A stretch of DNA of 37,425 nt from the NCBI RefSeq assembly GCF_003947435.1, contig NZ_RCOS01000080.1:1-37425 (forward strand), in the 5' to 3' direction. This document shows positions 17,813 through 26,871 of this stretch, piece by piece. Under the pieces are notes generated by a model that ran no database searches, had not been told where the DNA came from, and saw only the letters and a list, made by a program, of their open reading frames with translations. The stretch is from Candidatus Methanodesulfokora washburnensis (GTDB taxonomy: Archaea; Korarchaeota; Korarchaeia; Korarchaeales; Korarchaeaceae). The first letter of the stretch is position 1. Every line of letters starts with the position of its first letter. The translations under genes were made by a program, and so were the position numbers.

Positions 17813-18278
17813 TCCAAATCTCTTGTTGTTCATTTTATCGTCCTTTTTAGCCGTTATAGCTGCTGTTATGGTTGTCTGGCACAGATCTATAGTATACTCT
17901 GCTTTCTTTCTTTCCATCCTAGGAATAGCAAATGCGATTCTATTTGCTATTCTAGGATTTCCGATAATCTCTCTTTTCCACCTAGCAGTCTATGTGGGAG
18001 CTGCTGTCACATTTATCCTCTTCTCTTTAGTTATGATGAGAGAAGCTCCATCAGTAGAACCAGAAACAAAGATAACTGCTGTAATATCAGTTATAATGCT
18101 TATTATACTGTTTTCTGAACTCTTTATTGGAGGAAGGGGAGAGACATCATTTTATCTAAACTATAGGGATCTCACATCAATCTTGCTTGAGAGATACTGG
18201 TTTTCTCTTCTTGTTGCTGCTCTTGCCCTAGTTACAACGTTAATAGAGGCAATAACATTGGCTAGAAGGGAGGTATAA
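17796..18278 (+). CDS. nuoJ: Complex I-like subunit J
   Basis: A membrane subunit of 160 residues with five hydrophobic segments. The third helix carries the family pattern LFHLAVYVGAAVTFILFSLVMM, which includes the G-A pair and pi-bulge region important for coupling in complex I. A short hydrophilic loop near 115-130 separates the last helix. It is tightly packed between nuoI (17-base overlap) and nuoK (2-base gap). Confidence 0.9.
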   Translation: MSLLIDPNLLLFILSSFLAVIAAVMVVWHRSIVYSAFFLSILGIANAILFAILGFPIISLFHLAVYVGAAVTFILFSLVMMREAPSVEPETKITAVISVIMLIILFSELFIGGRGETSFYLNYRDLTSILLERYWFSLLVAALALVTTLIEAITLARREV

Positions 18279-18280
18279 TT

Positions 18281-18586
18281 ATGGAGATATTTTGGTATCT
18301 TATTTTATCTACTATCCTGCTCTCGATAGGAATTTACGGTCTTTTAACAAGGAGAAACATTATAAGGATGCTTTTATCAGCTGAAGTTATTTTTAACGCT
18401 GCCCTGCTATCCTTTTTGGCCCTTTCCTCGATTGATGCTGGCTATGGACCTGTTGGAGGTGCATTGACCCTGCTTGCCATATCTCTGTCGGCAGCAGAGG
18501 TCGGTGTGATAGTGTCCATAGCCATAATGATGTTCAGAATGATCGGAACCTTGGATACGTATGAGTTAAAGAAGTTCAAAGGGTGA
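18281..18586 (+). CDS. nuoK: Complex I-like subunit K
   Basis: This small Mrp-related membrane subunit has 101 residues and three helices. It has two buried acidic residues in the proton path: Glu in LLSAEVIFNAALL and Glu in LSAAEVGVIVSIAIMM, matching Glu36 and Glu72 of E. coli NuoK. It is 2 bases after nuoJ and 4 bases before nuoM. Confidence 0.93.
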   Translation: MEIFWYLILSTILLSIGIYGLLTRRNIIRMLLSAEVIFNAALLSFLALSSIDAGYGPVGGALTLLAISLSAAEVGVIVSIAIMMFRMIGTLDTYELKKFKG

Positions 18587-18590
18587 GAGG

Positions 18591-20111
18591 ATGATCTTGG
18601 ATATACCCGTAATGTTCCTTTCCGTCGTGATCCCGATTTTCTTTTCCCTGCTGCTTCCATTCATAGGAGGAAAAAAAGTCTTGACTGCAATATCTACAGT
18701 TCTCCTTCTTATACCAACAGCTGTGATTTTAGCTCTTTCTGCAATGACAGGGCTAAGGGAACCTGTTCTTGATCCAGTTTTCCTGTCAAATCCCGGATTA
18801 GGGAACTTCTCCATGCTCTTGGACTCTATATCTGCTCCTGTTGCCATATCGATAGGAATCGTGACCTCCATGATATCCATCTACTCTATGAGATATATGG
18901 AGCATAGAATGGATGAGATGGAGAGGGAAGGCTACAGACCGGCAAGTTGGGGAGTTTACTTCATGCTTTACTTGATGTTCTCAGCTGCAATGATGGGAAC
19001 GGTTCTATCGACAAATCTTGTGGAGTTCTACCTGTTTCTTGAGCTATCCCTGCTTCCAAGCTTTCTCCTCATAGCTTTCTATGGATATGGAAAGAGGGAG
19101 AGAATAGCCCTTCTCTACCTTATATGGACGCATGTAGGCGCTCTGTCATTCTTAGTTGGAGCTCTTTTGCTCGGCTTGAATGCTGGCACCTTCGACTTCT
19201 TCAATCCCTTTAGAGGGGCTAATATGGGACTTGGAGAGATTCTTCCGGATGCGATGAGACTTCCTGTTCTATTAGCGATGATGATAGGGCTCTTCGTGAA
19301 GATGGCCGTCTTTGGAGTTCACATATGGCTGCCTTATGCACATGCGGAAGCTCCCACTCCTGTGTCAGCCCTGCTATCCCCGAATTTGATAGGAATAGCA
19401 GGATATGCGATGATAAGAATAGCTTACGTGCTATTTCCCAAGGAGTTCTCCAGCCTAGCTCCATATCTTCTTGGTTTAGCTCTTGTAACAGTGATATATG
19501 GCGGCCTCATGGCCCTAGCCCAAGATGACTTCAAGAGATTTCTCGCTTACTCAAGTGTATCTCAGATGGGATATCTGTTGATGGGAATATCGAGCATAAC
19601 ATCGCTGGGAATGGCTGGCGCTCTGCTTCACTATGCGGCCCATGCTGTTGGGAAAGCTCTTCTATTCGCAACAGCAGGTGTCCTGATAACCCAGTTGCAC
19701 GGGTTGAGAAGCATAGGAAAGATGGGCGGCTTGGCCTCTAAGATGCCTGTTACGGCTTCCCTTGCTCTTATAGGCTTTATGCACATAACAGGCGTTCCCC
19801 CTTCTCTAGGGTTGTGGAGCGAGATATTGATACTAGCAGGAGTTGCAGATCTTGCAATGAGAATTAATCAATTTGTAACAGTGCTTATCCTCCTGCTAAT
19901 TGGAATAGGCCTCTCAACGGCTTATTCCTTTGTCACCATGAGAAGGATCTTCTTCGGAAAAGCATCAGAAGCTTCTAATAACGCAAGAGAAGCTGGAGCT
20001 GATTTATTGGGTCCAATGATTGTAATAGCTACTACAGGACTGTTGCTGTTCCTATTACCCCAGCTCCTAATAGATCCCTTGATCAGCTCTCTAGCGAGAA
20101 TGCTGGGGTGA
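18591..20111 (+). CDS. nuoM: Complex I-like antiporter subunit M
   Basis: One of three Mrp-antiporter-like channels. It has 506 residues and about 14 helices. The essential helix-5 Glu sits in FYLFLELSLLPSFLLI, and the discontinuous helix region reads HIWLPYAHAEAPTPVSALLS, a NuoM signature (LP-x-AH-x-EAP-x-P-V-S). A following Lys-containing segment and LAYSSVSQMGYLLMG complete the channel. The gene order places M before L. Its stop overlaps the nuoL GTG. Confidence 0.95.
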   Translation: MILDIPVMFLSVVIPIFFSLLLPFIGGKKVLTAISTVLLLIPTAVILALSAMTGLREPVLDPVFLSNPGLGNFSMLLDSISAPVAISIGIVTSMISIYSMRYMEHRMDEMEREGYRPASWGVYFMLYLMFSAAMMGTVLSTNLVEFYLFLELSLLPSFLLIAFYGYGKRERIALLYLIWTHVGALSFLVGALLLGLNAGTFDFFNPFRGANMGLGEILPDAMRLPVLLAMMIGLFVKMAVFGVHIWLPYAHAEAPTPVSALLSPNLIGIAGYAMIRIAYVLFPKEFSSLAPYLLGLALVTVIYGGLMALAQDDFKRFLAYSSVSQMGYLLMGISSITSLGMAGALLHYAAHAVGKALLFATAGVLITQLHGLRSIGKMGGLASKMPVTASLALIGFMHITGVPPSLGLWSEILILAGVADLAMRINQFVTVLILLLIGIGLSTAYSFVTMRRIFFGKASEASNNAREAGADLLGPMIVIATTGLLLFLLPQLLIDPLISSLARMLG

Positions 20112-22192
20112 AGGAAATGGAATATGCATTTCTGGCATGGGAAATTCCATATATAGGAGCTGTTCTATCCCTTTTGCTAAATAGAGCAGGAAAAATAAGG
20201 GATTTAATCGCAGTTCTAGCAATATTTTCCTCAGCCATATTCTCCACTCTTGCCTTGCAGGAGGTTTTAACATCAGATAAACCGATTCATGTAAGTTATA
20301 AATGGATTGAATCCCTTGGCATAACCTTTGGTGTGTACTTGGATTCTTTAAGTGGATTTATGGCTCTTATAGTGGCTTGGCTTAGCTTTCTCATAGCCGT
20401 ATATAGTCTTGAGTACATGAGTGGGGATCCCGGCCTTACAAGATATTGGTTCTTCTTTGACTTCTTTGTGGGAAGCATGATGCTCCTAGTTCTGGCTGAC
20501 AATCTGATTATGATGTTTCTTGGCTGGGAAGGAACTGGTCTGGCCTCCTATGCTCTGATAGGTCACTGGTACACAGATGAAGATGAGAGATGCGTCGGGG
20601 ATATAGGAAGAAAAGCTCTCGGCTCACCTATGTGGTTCACACCAAGTCATAGCGGTCTAAGGGCTATAGTCTTCACAAGACTTGGAGATGTCGGATTTGT
20701 GCTGGGGATAGGTGTGCTTTACTACTTAACTCGCACATTCTCCATACCAGAGATAGCAGAAGAAGCTGGAAAGTGGGTCCTTCCTCTCGCAAAATCTGGC
20801 CTTCTTTTTCCATTCCTTCTTGTTTTCTCTCTTGGAGCACTAGCTAAATCAGCTCAATTTCCGTTCCATGAATGGCTTGTCACAGCTATGACTGGTCCTA
20901 CGTCTGTCAGTGCATTGATACATGCTGCCACAATGGTCAAGGCTGGTGTTTATTTCCTCCTTAGATTTTCTCCTATTTTCGTCTTAGCAGCTGAGGAAGT
21001 TCCTATAGCTGTTTCCCAAATACACACATACTTTATGACGATAGCTATTATAGGGAGCTTTACAGCTTTTCTCATGGCATCCCAAGCTCTTGTCTCCAGG
21101 GAACTTAAGCTGATACTGGCTTTTTCCACAGCATCTCAGCTGGGCTATATGTTTCTAGCGATAGGAGCTGCTGGACTCATATCAGAGTTTCAATTGGGCT
21201 TTCTAGCATGTTTTTCCCATCTCATGAGCCATGCTATATTCAAGGCATCCCTCTTCTTGGCAGCCGGAGCGATAATACACGCAGTCCATTCTAGGTTCAT
21301 AGACGAAATGGGAGAGCTCTGGAATAAAATGAAGTGGTCATTTCTGGCAATGAGCCTAGCCGCCTTAAGTTTGATGGGAGTTCCCCCCTTCATGGGATTT
21401 TGGACTAAGGACATGGTTATAGAGGTCTCCAAGGAATCGGGAATGATGCTTATTTACGCTTTAGGGCTGATAACAGCAGGTTTTACTGCCTTTTACTCCA
21501 CTAGAATGATTGTAAGAACCTTTCTTGTCTCATCTCAACATGAACATCATGCACACGAAGCTCATTTGGTGATGCTCCTTCCATATCTGGCGCTATCGTT
21601 GGTATCTCTTGTTCTGGGTATCCTTTGGCCAGTTTATGGCGCTGAGCTTCTCGGCAGAATGGCAGAGAAAGTGCTCGGTATTCAGGAAGTGTTTCATGTT
21701 GAGATTCATCTGGATCCAGCCCTTCTGATCACAACACTTTCTATAGTATTCATAGGGATCATGATAGCACTGAGCTCATATTTAACTGAGGAAGGTAGAA
21801 GGGTTGCTGCCTCTATTAGCAAAAACGAGCTTGGCAGAACCATCTATAATTTCCTGTATGACAGATGGTATATAAATGCAATATACTATAAACTAATAGT
21901 TAGAGGCTTTTCTTTACTATCAGCTGGAATATTCAGATATTTTGACTCTCTTGTGATCGATGGATTCTACCATTATTTCATACCTTGGATAACTAATAAG
22001 CTCAGCTCTCTTGGGTTTAAATACTTCGAAACAGATATAGTGGATGAGACATACCATAACAGAGTCGTAAAAATGTTCAATTCCATTGGATCATTTGTAA
22101 GAAAGCTACAGACTGGTCTTATAAACCAGTACTTGGTGACGTTCATCCTCGGCTTTCTGATAGTTCTGCTTATTTTGCTCTGGGTGGGATGA
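20108..22192 (+). CDS. nuoL: Complex I-like antiporter subunit L
   Basis: This is the distal pumping subunit, 694 residues. It contains FLGWEGTGLASYALIGHWY with the channel Glu, FPFHEWLVTAMTGPTSVSALIHAATMVKAGVYFLLR with the conserved His and Lys residues, and LAFSTASQLGYMFLA. A hydrophilic insertion after GHWY (TDEDERCVGDIGRKALG, about residues 156-172) precedes RAIVFTRLGDVGF; bacterial NuoL is shorter there. The C-terminal 150 residues include the amphipathic lateral helix region and final membrane anchor. The GTG at 20108 overlaps the nuoM stop as GTGA; an ATG three codons on is the alternative. Confidence 0.95.
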   Translation: MKEMEYAFLAWEIPYIGAVLSLLLNRAGKIRDLIAVLAIFSSAIFSTLALQEVLTSDKPIHVSYKWIESLGITFGVYLDSLSGFMALIVAWLSFLIAVYSLEYMSGDPGLTRYWFFFDFFVGSMMLLVLADNLIMMFLGWEGTGLASYALIGHWYTDEDERCVGDIGRKALGSPMWFTPSHSGLRAIVFTRLGDVGFVLGIGVLYYLTRTFSIPEIAEEAGKWVLPLAKSGLLFPFLLVFSLGALAKSAQFPFHEWLVTAMTGPTSVSALIHAATMVKAGVYFLLRFSPIFVLAAEEVPIAVSQIHTYFMTIAIIGSFTAFLMASQALVSRELKLILAFSTASQLGYMFLAIGAAGLISEFQLGFLACFSHLMSHAIFKASLFLAAGAIIHAVHSRFIDEMGELWNKMKWSFLAMSLAALSLMGVPPFMGFWTKDMVIEVSKESGMMLIYALGLITAGFTAFYSTRMIVRTFLVSSQHEHHAHEAHLVMLLPYLALSLVSLVLGILWPVYGAELLGRMAEKVLGIQEVFHVEIHLDPALLITTLSIVFIGIMIALSSYLTEEGRRVAASISKNELGRTIYNFLYDRWYINAIYYKLIVRGFSLLSAGIFRYFDSLVIDGFYHYFIPWITNKLSSLGFKYFETDIVDETYHNRVVKMFNSIGSFVRKLQTGLINQYLVTFILGFLIVLLILLWVG

Positions 22193-23589
22193 TGGAGATC
22201 ATGCTCTGGTCACTTATAGCAATTTTAGGCGGCTTAGGCCTAATTATTCCAACCATTGATTATGTAAAAGGGACGAGAACAGGTCCCTATCTTGCATTAT
22301 TAGCCACGCTCTTGGCTACTCTAATAAACCTGCTTATGATGGGAAAAAACGGTACTTTGTTTGATGGATCCCTGCGAGTGGATCCCCTCTCCACCTACAT
22401 ATCAATTATAGCTTCTCTTGGTGCATTTCTAGTAGTTCTTGCATCATTATCCCAAGCAAAGGACTGGAACACTTCTCCAAGCCTTTATTCCCTCATTCTT
22501 CTCTCCCTTCTGGGTGTATACTTTATACTGTATGTAAACGATGTTTCAGTACTCATAGCTGGATGGGCTCTCGTAGCTGTTGCATCCTATGCCATAGTTG
22601 GGATGAGAAAGGACTATAACTCCCTTGAATCCTCAGCTAAATACGCTCTTATGGGCGTGACTTCGTCTTCTCTCATGGTATTAGGCCTTGCTTTGGTGAC
22701 AGGAACGATTAGGACAAGCTCTTTATCCCTGTCAGGCAATCTGCCCACCAACTCTTCCCTGCTCGTGCTCGGAATCCTTATTCTAGTCGCTGCTTTTGGC
22801 TTTAAGATGGGAGTTGTGCCATTTCAGGGATGGCTACCCGATGTGTATGGTGGAGCTCATCCGCTGCTTGTCTCTTTTGTCTCCGGCGTTATAAAGCTCA
22901 TAAGTATAGGTGCTTTTATCAGGGTTTTACAACCTCTGATACCGCTAACAGGGGACTACTGGTTTGTCGCCATGGCAGTCCTATCGATAGCAACAATGTT
23001 TTACGGTAATCTTGCAGCCTTGGTGCAGAAAAATGTACAGAGAATGATGGCATACTCAAGCATAGCTCAGGCGGGTTATTTCTTAGTGGCCTTTGCCGCT
23101 TTGTCCTCGGCAGCCTCAAAGCAAATTGCCCTTCAGGGCATAGGACTCCATGTAACGACTTATGTACTGGCAAAGGTAGGAATATTCATCGGATTAAGCT
23201 ATATGGCCAGAAAGGGATTTGATCTCACGTTAGACGGGCTGAGCGGAGCTGGAAGAAAGATGAAGCTATCAGGCTTCATGTTTGCTATACTCCTCTTCAG
23301 CTTGATGGGAATGCCTCCTCTAATAGGATTCTGGAGCAAATTCATGTACATATTCTACTCTGTGATGGAGCTAGCTCCTTGGCTTGCATTCATAGGGATA
23401 GTGAACAGCGGGATCTCAGTGGGATATTATGCTTTGGTGCTCAAGTATATGTACTTCGCCAATCCGCCTGAGATTAAGGCAGAGGAGTCAAGTAGAGATC
23501 CAGAGCTGTATGTCCTGCTCATCACCGGGATAATGACGGTTATACTGGGTCTTGGATTAGCTGGCTACTTAGCAATGCTTATAATATGA
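22189..23589 (+). CDS. nuoN: Complex I-like antiporter subunit N
   Basis: This is the third antiporter-like subunit and the last gene of the operon, 466 residues with about 14 helices. The diagnostic region reads GVVPFQGWLPDVYGGAHPLLVSFVSGVIK, where NuoN proteins have W-x-P-D-V-Y-x-G. RMMAYSSIAQAGYFLVAF follows. The start overlaps the nuoL stop as ATGA. Within 60 bases after the stop come several T-runs (GAAATTTTTAATAACCC and further), a likely end of the operon. Confidence 0.94.
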   Translation: MMEIMLWSLIAILGGLGLIIPTIDYVKGTRTGPYLALLATLLATLINLLMMGKNGTLFDGSLRVDPLSTYISIIASLGAFLVVLASLSQAKDWNTSPSLYSLILLSLLGVYFILYVNDVSVLIAGWALVAVASYAIVGMRKDYNSLESSAKYALMGVTSSSLMVLGLALVTGTIRTSSLSLSGNLPTNSSLLVLGILILVAAFGFKMGVVPFQGWLPDVYGGAHPLLVSFVSGVIKLISIGAFIRVLQPLIPLTGDYWFVAMAVLSIATMFYGNLAALVQKNVQRMMAYSSIAQAGYFLVAFAALSSAASKQIALQGIGLHVTTYVLAKVGIFIGLSYMARKGFDLTLDGLSGAGRKMKLSGFMFAILLFSLMGMPPLIGFWSKFMYIFYSVMELAPWLAFIGIVNSGISVGYYALVLKYMYFANPPEIKAEESSRDPELYVLLITGIMTVILGLGLAGYLAMLII

Positions 23590-23800
23590 CGATTTTATCA
23601 ACCACGTTAGAAATTTTTAATAACCCTTTTCTTTATTCCTTTTAATGCGAATATATTATTATTTTTTATTAGTGTTCTCTTTCCGATGCTACATTTCCGG
23701 TCTCTAGTTGAAAAGATAATCATAAAGGAAGCTCAATACTAAAAAATTCCCTTAAAGCATGCTGAAACTAACCATCTGAAAAAAAAGGAGTTTTTTAAAG

Positions 23801-23808
23801 TTTATAAA
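23801..23808 (+). promoter_or_regulatory. TATA box of the small ORF and ABC operon
   Basis: TTTATAAA lies about 40 bp before the small ORF. Transcription should begin near 23830, just before the GGGGGTGA ribosome-binding site. Confidence 0.6.
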
Positions 23809-23845
23809 GATTTTCCTGTATTTCCTATGACAAGGGGGTGAAGTC

Positions 23846-24019
23846 ATGGAGTACGAGTTTCCTGTTCCGAAGGAGCCTTTTGAGATAGAAGAGGGGCATA
23901 TTGGGGGAATAATAAAGCAAGTAAAACAGTATAAGCCTCCTATGTTATCTCTCTTTGATGACGTAGAGAGAGATCATCTACGTCATTATTATTCCCCCAA
24001 TGATATGATAATATCTTGA
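23846..24019 (+). CDS. Small ORF of unknown function leading an ABC transporter operon
   Basis: I do not recognise this 57-residue protein. It begins MEYEFPVPKEPFEIEEGHIG, is acidic with a Pro-rich start, contains LSLFDDVERDHLRHYYS, and has no membrane segment or Cys. The case for translation is good: a TATA box, a short leader, and GGGGGTGA six bases before the ATG, a strong match to the 16S 3' end. It ends 26 bp before the ABC ATPase. The same DNA holds a large nested inverted repeat, so it may instead be a leader peptide over a structured RNA, or a small gene interrupted by a short repeat element. Confidence 0.5.
   Translation: MEYEFPVPKEPFEIEEGHIGGIIKQVKQYKPPMLSLFDDVERDHLRHYYSPNDMIIS
23900..24001. 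repeat. Nested inverted repeat, 102 bp
   Basis: The outer arms ATTGGGGGAATAATAA (23900-23915) and TTATTATTCCCCCAAT (23986-24001) are perfect 16-bp complements. The inner arms ATGACGTAGA (23958-23967) and TCTACGTCAT (23977-23986) are perfect 10-bp complements around a 9-nt loop. About 42 nt between the first outer arm and the inner hairpin stay unpaired. It could be a leader RNA structure, a protein-binding palindrome, or a miniature inverted-repeat element. No clear target-site duplication flanks it. Confidence 0.85.
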
Positions 24020-24045
24020 GGATCTAGGTCTGGTGAGGTGTACTG

Positions 24046-24930
24046 ATGTTCAAGCTTGAAGACGTGAATGTAGGCTATACCGGTATCGTGGTAAGGGATG
24101 TGAATATCTCAGTAAATCCAGGGGAAATTCACGCATTACTCGGCCCGAATGGATCTGGGAAATCCACACTACTCCGGTCTGCTGCTGGAGTTATACCTCC
24201 TTTTAAGGGAAGAGTGCTACTGGATAATATCGATATATTTAGAAATCCCTCTGTTAAGAGAAGGATAGGATATGTGCCTGAAGGAGAAGCTGTTTTCAAG
24301 GGATTTACTGTCGAGAAATTGATTAGGATAATGTGTCGGCTGTATGAAGCTAAGATTGATGAGGAAATTTTGAAGGAAACTAAAGTAAAGGAGATAATGA
24401 ATAAAACCATAAGTTCGCTCAGCATGGGCCAGAAACGCAGAGTTCTCCTCTCTCTAGCCCTGATCCATGATCCTGACGTTCTTATATTGGATGAACCAAC
24501 TGCAAATCTCGATTTCATGACAGCAGATGAAATCAAAAAACTTATAAAAAGGTTTGCAAGAGAGGGAAGAGCTATTTTCATGGCATCTCACAATATACCA
24601 GAGGTTCAGGAGCTGGCATCTCATGTCGAAGTGATATTCAAAGGATCCATTGTGTTCCAAGACCTCCTGTCAAATGTAGAGAGACATATAAGGAGCTTAA
24701 CCTCTGTAAGGATCAGATGCACAGGAGATCCTTCTGCTTGCCTGAGGGAGCTTGGCTATGGCGTTATACAGGAGGGTGATAGCTACATAATAGCAGTGAA
24801 AGATTTTGATGAGGAGGTGCCGAAAATATCCGCTTATCTTGGATCAAGGGGGCTGAATATAAAGGAGATAACAAAGGCTGGCAATCCTCTAGATGAACTT
24901 CTAAGAGAAAAGCTGGAGGGATCACTATGA
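24046..24930 (+). CDS. ABC transporter ATP-binding protein
   Basis: This is the nucleotide-binding subunit of an exporter, 294 residues. Walker A GPNGSGKST is at 33-41, the signature motif LSMGQ at 125-129, Walker B LILDE at 146-150, and the switch His is in MASHNIPEVQ. A C-terminal extension of about 80 residues after the core (from RHIRSLTSVRIRC) resembles the DUF4162-type tail common in NatA/CcmA-like drug or lipid exporters. A GGTGAGGTG site precedes the ATG. The stop overlaps the permease start (ATGA). The substrate is unknown. Confidence 0.92.
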   Translation: MFKLEDVNVGYTGIVVRDVNISVNPGEIHALLGPNGSGKSTLLRSAAGVIPPFKGRVLLDNIDIFRNPSVKRRIGYVPEGEAVFKGFTVEKLIRIMCRLYEAKIDEEILKETKVKEIMNKTISSLSMGQKRRVLLSLALIHDPDVLILDEPTANLDFMTADEIKKLIKRFAREGRAIFMASHNIPEVQELASHVEVIFKGSIVFQDLLSNVERHIRSLTSVRIRCTGDPSACLRELGYGVIQEGDSYIIAVKDFDEEVPKISAYLGSRGLNIKEITKAGNPLDELLREKLEGSL

Positions 24931-25733
24931 GGAAAATAGGACCGGTGGCAATGCTTTATCTCAGCAGGGTGACGGGGAGCAAAAGCATGATATTGATGAG
25001 CATAATGGGAGTTCTAATGGCCGGACTCCTCTCCTTTATTCCATTTCTCGGAGTTCCATTTACGCCTATAACCGAATCTGCCTTGATGAGCCAAATAGGA
25101 CTTGTTGGGATAAATACGACACGTGAAGTTCCAAAAAATGTGCTGCTTGGCGTGGTCTTTGCCTACACACAAGCACCTGCCCTTGTCACTCTATTCTCAA
25201 GCTTAGCTGCCATCTCCTTCATATCTTATTCAGTAGGAGGAGATAGGCTGACAAGATCATTTGAGCTCCTGCTTGCGGCCCCGGCAAGCGATCTTGAGAT
25301 ATTGTATGGTATTCTTCTGGCTGGATTATCTTATAGCATGATCGTGTGGTTTTTCTCAGCCATGATTTTTGTGATGGGATCCTCCTCCGCCATCCTGTAC
25401 TATCTGGGTTCTCTTCCATCGCCTCCGTGGTCCTATAAAGTCCAGCTTTACGTTCTATCTCCTCTCATGGTATTGCTCACATGTATTATATCCATAAGTA
25501 TCGCTTTATTTGCACCTAAGATCATTAAGAGCCCATTGGTACAGTTTGGCACGACAAATCCCTTCACATTAATCTCCCTTCTCCCTCTTTTAGTATACGT
25601 GATTCTGATAAGCATACCGGGTGTGGACATGGGGGTTCTCGCTATATACGCTGTATTTACCTGCGCTATCTGCTTACTTGTACTTACATTGTTGTGCCAT
25701 AAGCTCTTTGACAGAAGAAGTTTGATAACTTAA
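24927..25733 (+). CDS. ABC-2 type transporter permease
   Basis: This is the membrane partner of the preceding ATPase, 268 residues and six to seven hydrophobic segments (about 20-40, 68-92, 125-150, 165-190, 210-228, 233-255). The segment SVGGDRLTRSFELLLAAPASDLEILYGILLAGLSY is typical of ABC-2 permeases (D-R-x-x-x-x-x-E-x-L-L-A-x-P). It has no binding protein and no signal peptide, which fits an export system. It is translationally coupled to the ATPase and ends 50 bp before the convergent rimI. Confidence 0.85.
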   Translation: MRKIGPVAMLYLSRVTGSKSMILMSIMGVLMAGLLSFIPFLGVPFTPITESALMSQIGLVGINTTREVPKNVLLGVVFAYTQAPALVTLFSSLAAISFISYSVGGDRLTRSFELLLAAPASDLEILYGILLAGLSYSMIVWFFSAMIFVMGSSSAILYYLGSLPSPPWSYKVQLYVLSPLMVLLTCIISISIALFAPKIIKSPLVQFGTTNPFTLISLLPLLVYVILISIPGVDMGVLAIYAVFTCAICLLVLTLLCHKLFDRRSLIT

Positions 25734-25782
25734 ATGTCTATCATAATTCAACAAAAGATTTTGGACCTAGTTATGTATGATC

Positions 25783-26229
25783 CTAGCCCTCTGATATCCT
25801 CTTTCTCATTAAATACCCATTTTTACCAGGTCCGTAATATGAGGGTAGGAAGAAAACCGTGGAATAACCAAGACTTTCATACATTTTCACAGCTTTTTTG
25901 TTGTCGACTCTAACCTCAAGCTCCATAATTCTCACCCCAACATCCCTCATTCTCGTCTCCATCTCTTTCATCAAGGCTTTTCCTATCCCTTTTCCCTGGT
26001 ATTCAGGGTGAACATTTATCGTATATACATAACCCTTCAGACCTCTTGCTTCAGCAGCCACAAAGCCCACAATTCTGCCATCTATCTCAGCCACTATGAA
26101 TGCAACCCCCTTCCTTGATAGAAGTGATTCATAAGTCTCCCTGCTAAATCTCTCAGAGGGCTTAAAACAGAGCTCCTCTATCCTCATTATCTCATCTAAA
26201 TCCTCTAGTCTTGCCCTCCTGAAGTTCAC
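25783..26229 (-). CDS. rimI: N-alpha-acetyltransferase, RimI/Ard1 type (GNAT)
   Basis: It acetylates protein N-termini with acetyl-CoA; the archaeal enzyme has broad specificity. It has 148 residues. The acetyl-CoA loop is in VHPEYQGKGIGKALM (Q-x-x-G-x-G/A) and the C-terminal family block reads VRVDNKKAVKMYESLGY followed by YYGPGKNGYLM, including the Tyr used in catalysis. The start is a GTG at 26229, chosen because TTATATAAA at 26251-26259 lies about 26 bp upstream, giving a leaderless message. It is single and convergent with the ABC permease. Confidence 0.92.
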   Translation of the reverse strand: MNFRRARLEDLDEIMRIEELCFKPSERFSRETYESLLSRKGVAFIVAEIDGRIVGFVAAEARGLKGYVYTINVHPEYQGKGIGKALMKEMETRMRDVGVRIMELEVRVDNKKAVKMYESLGYSTVFFLPSYYGPGKNGYLMRKRISEG

Positions 26230-26250
26230 ACTGTTAAGGAAGAACCCGAA

Positions 26251-26259
26251 TTATATAAA
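26251..26259 (-). promoter_or_regulatory. TATA box of rimI
   Basis: TTTATATAA on the minus strand, about 26 bp before the GTG start of rimI. Confidence 0.6.
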
Positions 26260-26312
26260 GCTTCCTAGCCGGTCTAGGTTTTTCTTAAAGGATGGAGAAC
26301 CAAAAAGATCCT

Positions 26313-26861
26313 TTATATGTACCCAATATCCCTCAAGGCCCTTAGAAACCTCCTAAGGGCAAGACCCCTGTGCGAGAACATATCTTTTCTCTCGCCAAGC
26401 TCTCCGAAAGTAAGGCCATCTGCTCCATCGGGCTCAAATATCGGATCAAATCCCCACCCGTCTCCTCTTTCCTCCTCAGAAATCCTTCCTCTCACAGTTC
26501 CCTCTATTAATATTTCCTTTCCCCCTATGAGTGCAGCTATGACCGATGTGAAATACGCCCTTCTGTTGCCAATGCCCTCCATCAGCTTGAGTATTCCCCT
26601 GCATCCTATTTTCTTAAATACATAGGAGGAATAAGGTCCTGGAAAACCTTTTAGGGCATCTATATATAGGCCAGAATCTTCCAAGAAGAAAGGATCCTTC
26701 ACAATGCCTTTAAGCTCCCTAAGAGATTGAAGTGCAACCTCTCTGTTTGTGTCAGCCTGTACTTCCCTGTACTCCATTCTCTCCCATACTAGCTCTATGC
26801 CCTCAAGTATTCTTCTAGCTTCTTCAAACTTGCCTCTATTGCTCGTGACAAATCTCATCAT
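26313..26861 (-). CDS. rdgB: XTP/dITP pyrophosphatase (RdgB/HAM1)
   Basis: It hydrolyses deaminated purine triphosphates (ITP, dITP, XTP) and keeps them out of nucleic acids, a load that rises with temperature. It has 182 residues. The motifs are TSNRGKFEEA at the N-terminus, FLEDSGLYIDALKGFPGPYSSYV with the catalytic Asp, GDGWGFDPIFEP, and FSHRGLALRRF near the C-terminus. The start is one of two adjacent ATGs behind a GGTGA site, 10 bases after the bud32 stop. The bud32-rdgB pairing is common in archaea. Confidence 0.95.
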   Translation of the reverse strand: MMRFVTSNRGKFEEARRILEGIELVWERMEYREVQADTNREVALQSLRELKGIVKDPFFLEDSGLYIDALKGFPGPYSSYVFKKIGCRGILKLMEGIGNRRAYFTSVIAALIGGKEILIEGTVRGRISEEERGDGWGFDPIFEPDGADGLTFGELGERKDMFSHRGLALRRFLRALRDIGYI

Positions 26862-26871
26862 GATATCACCC

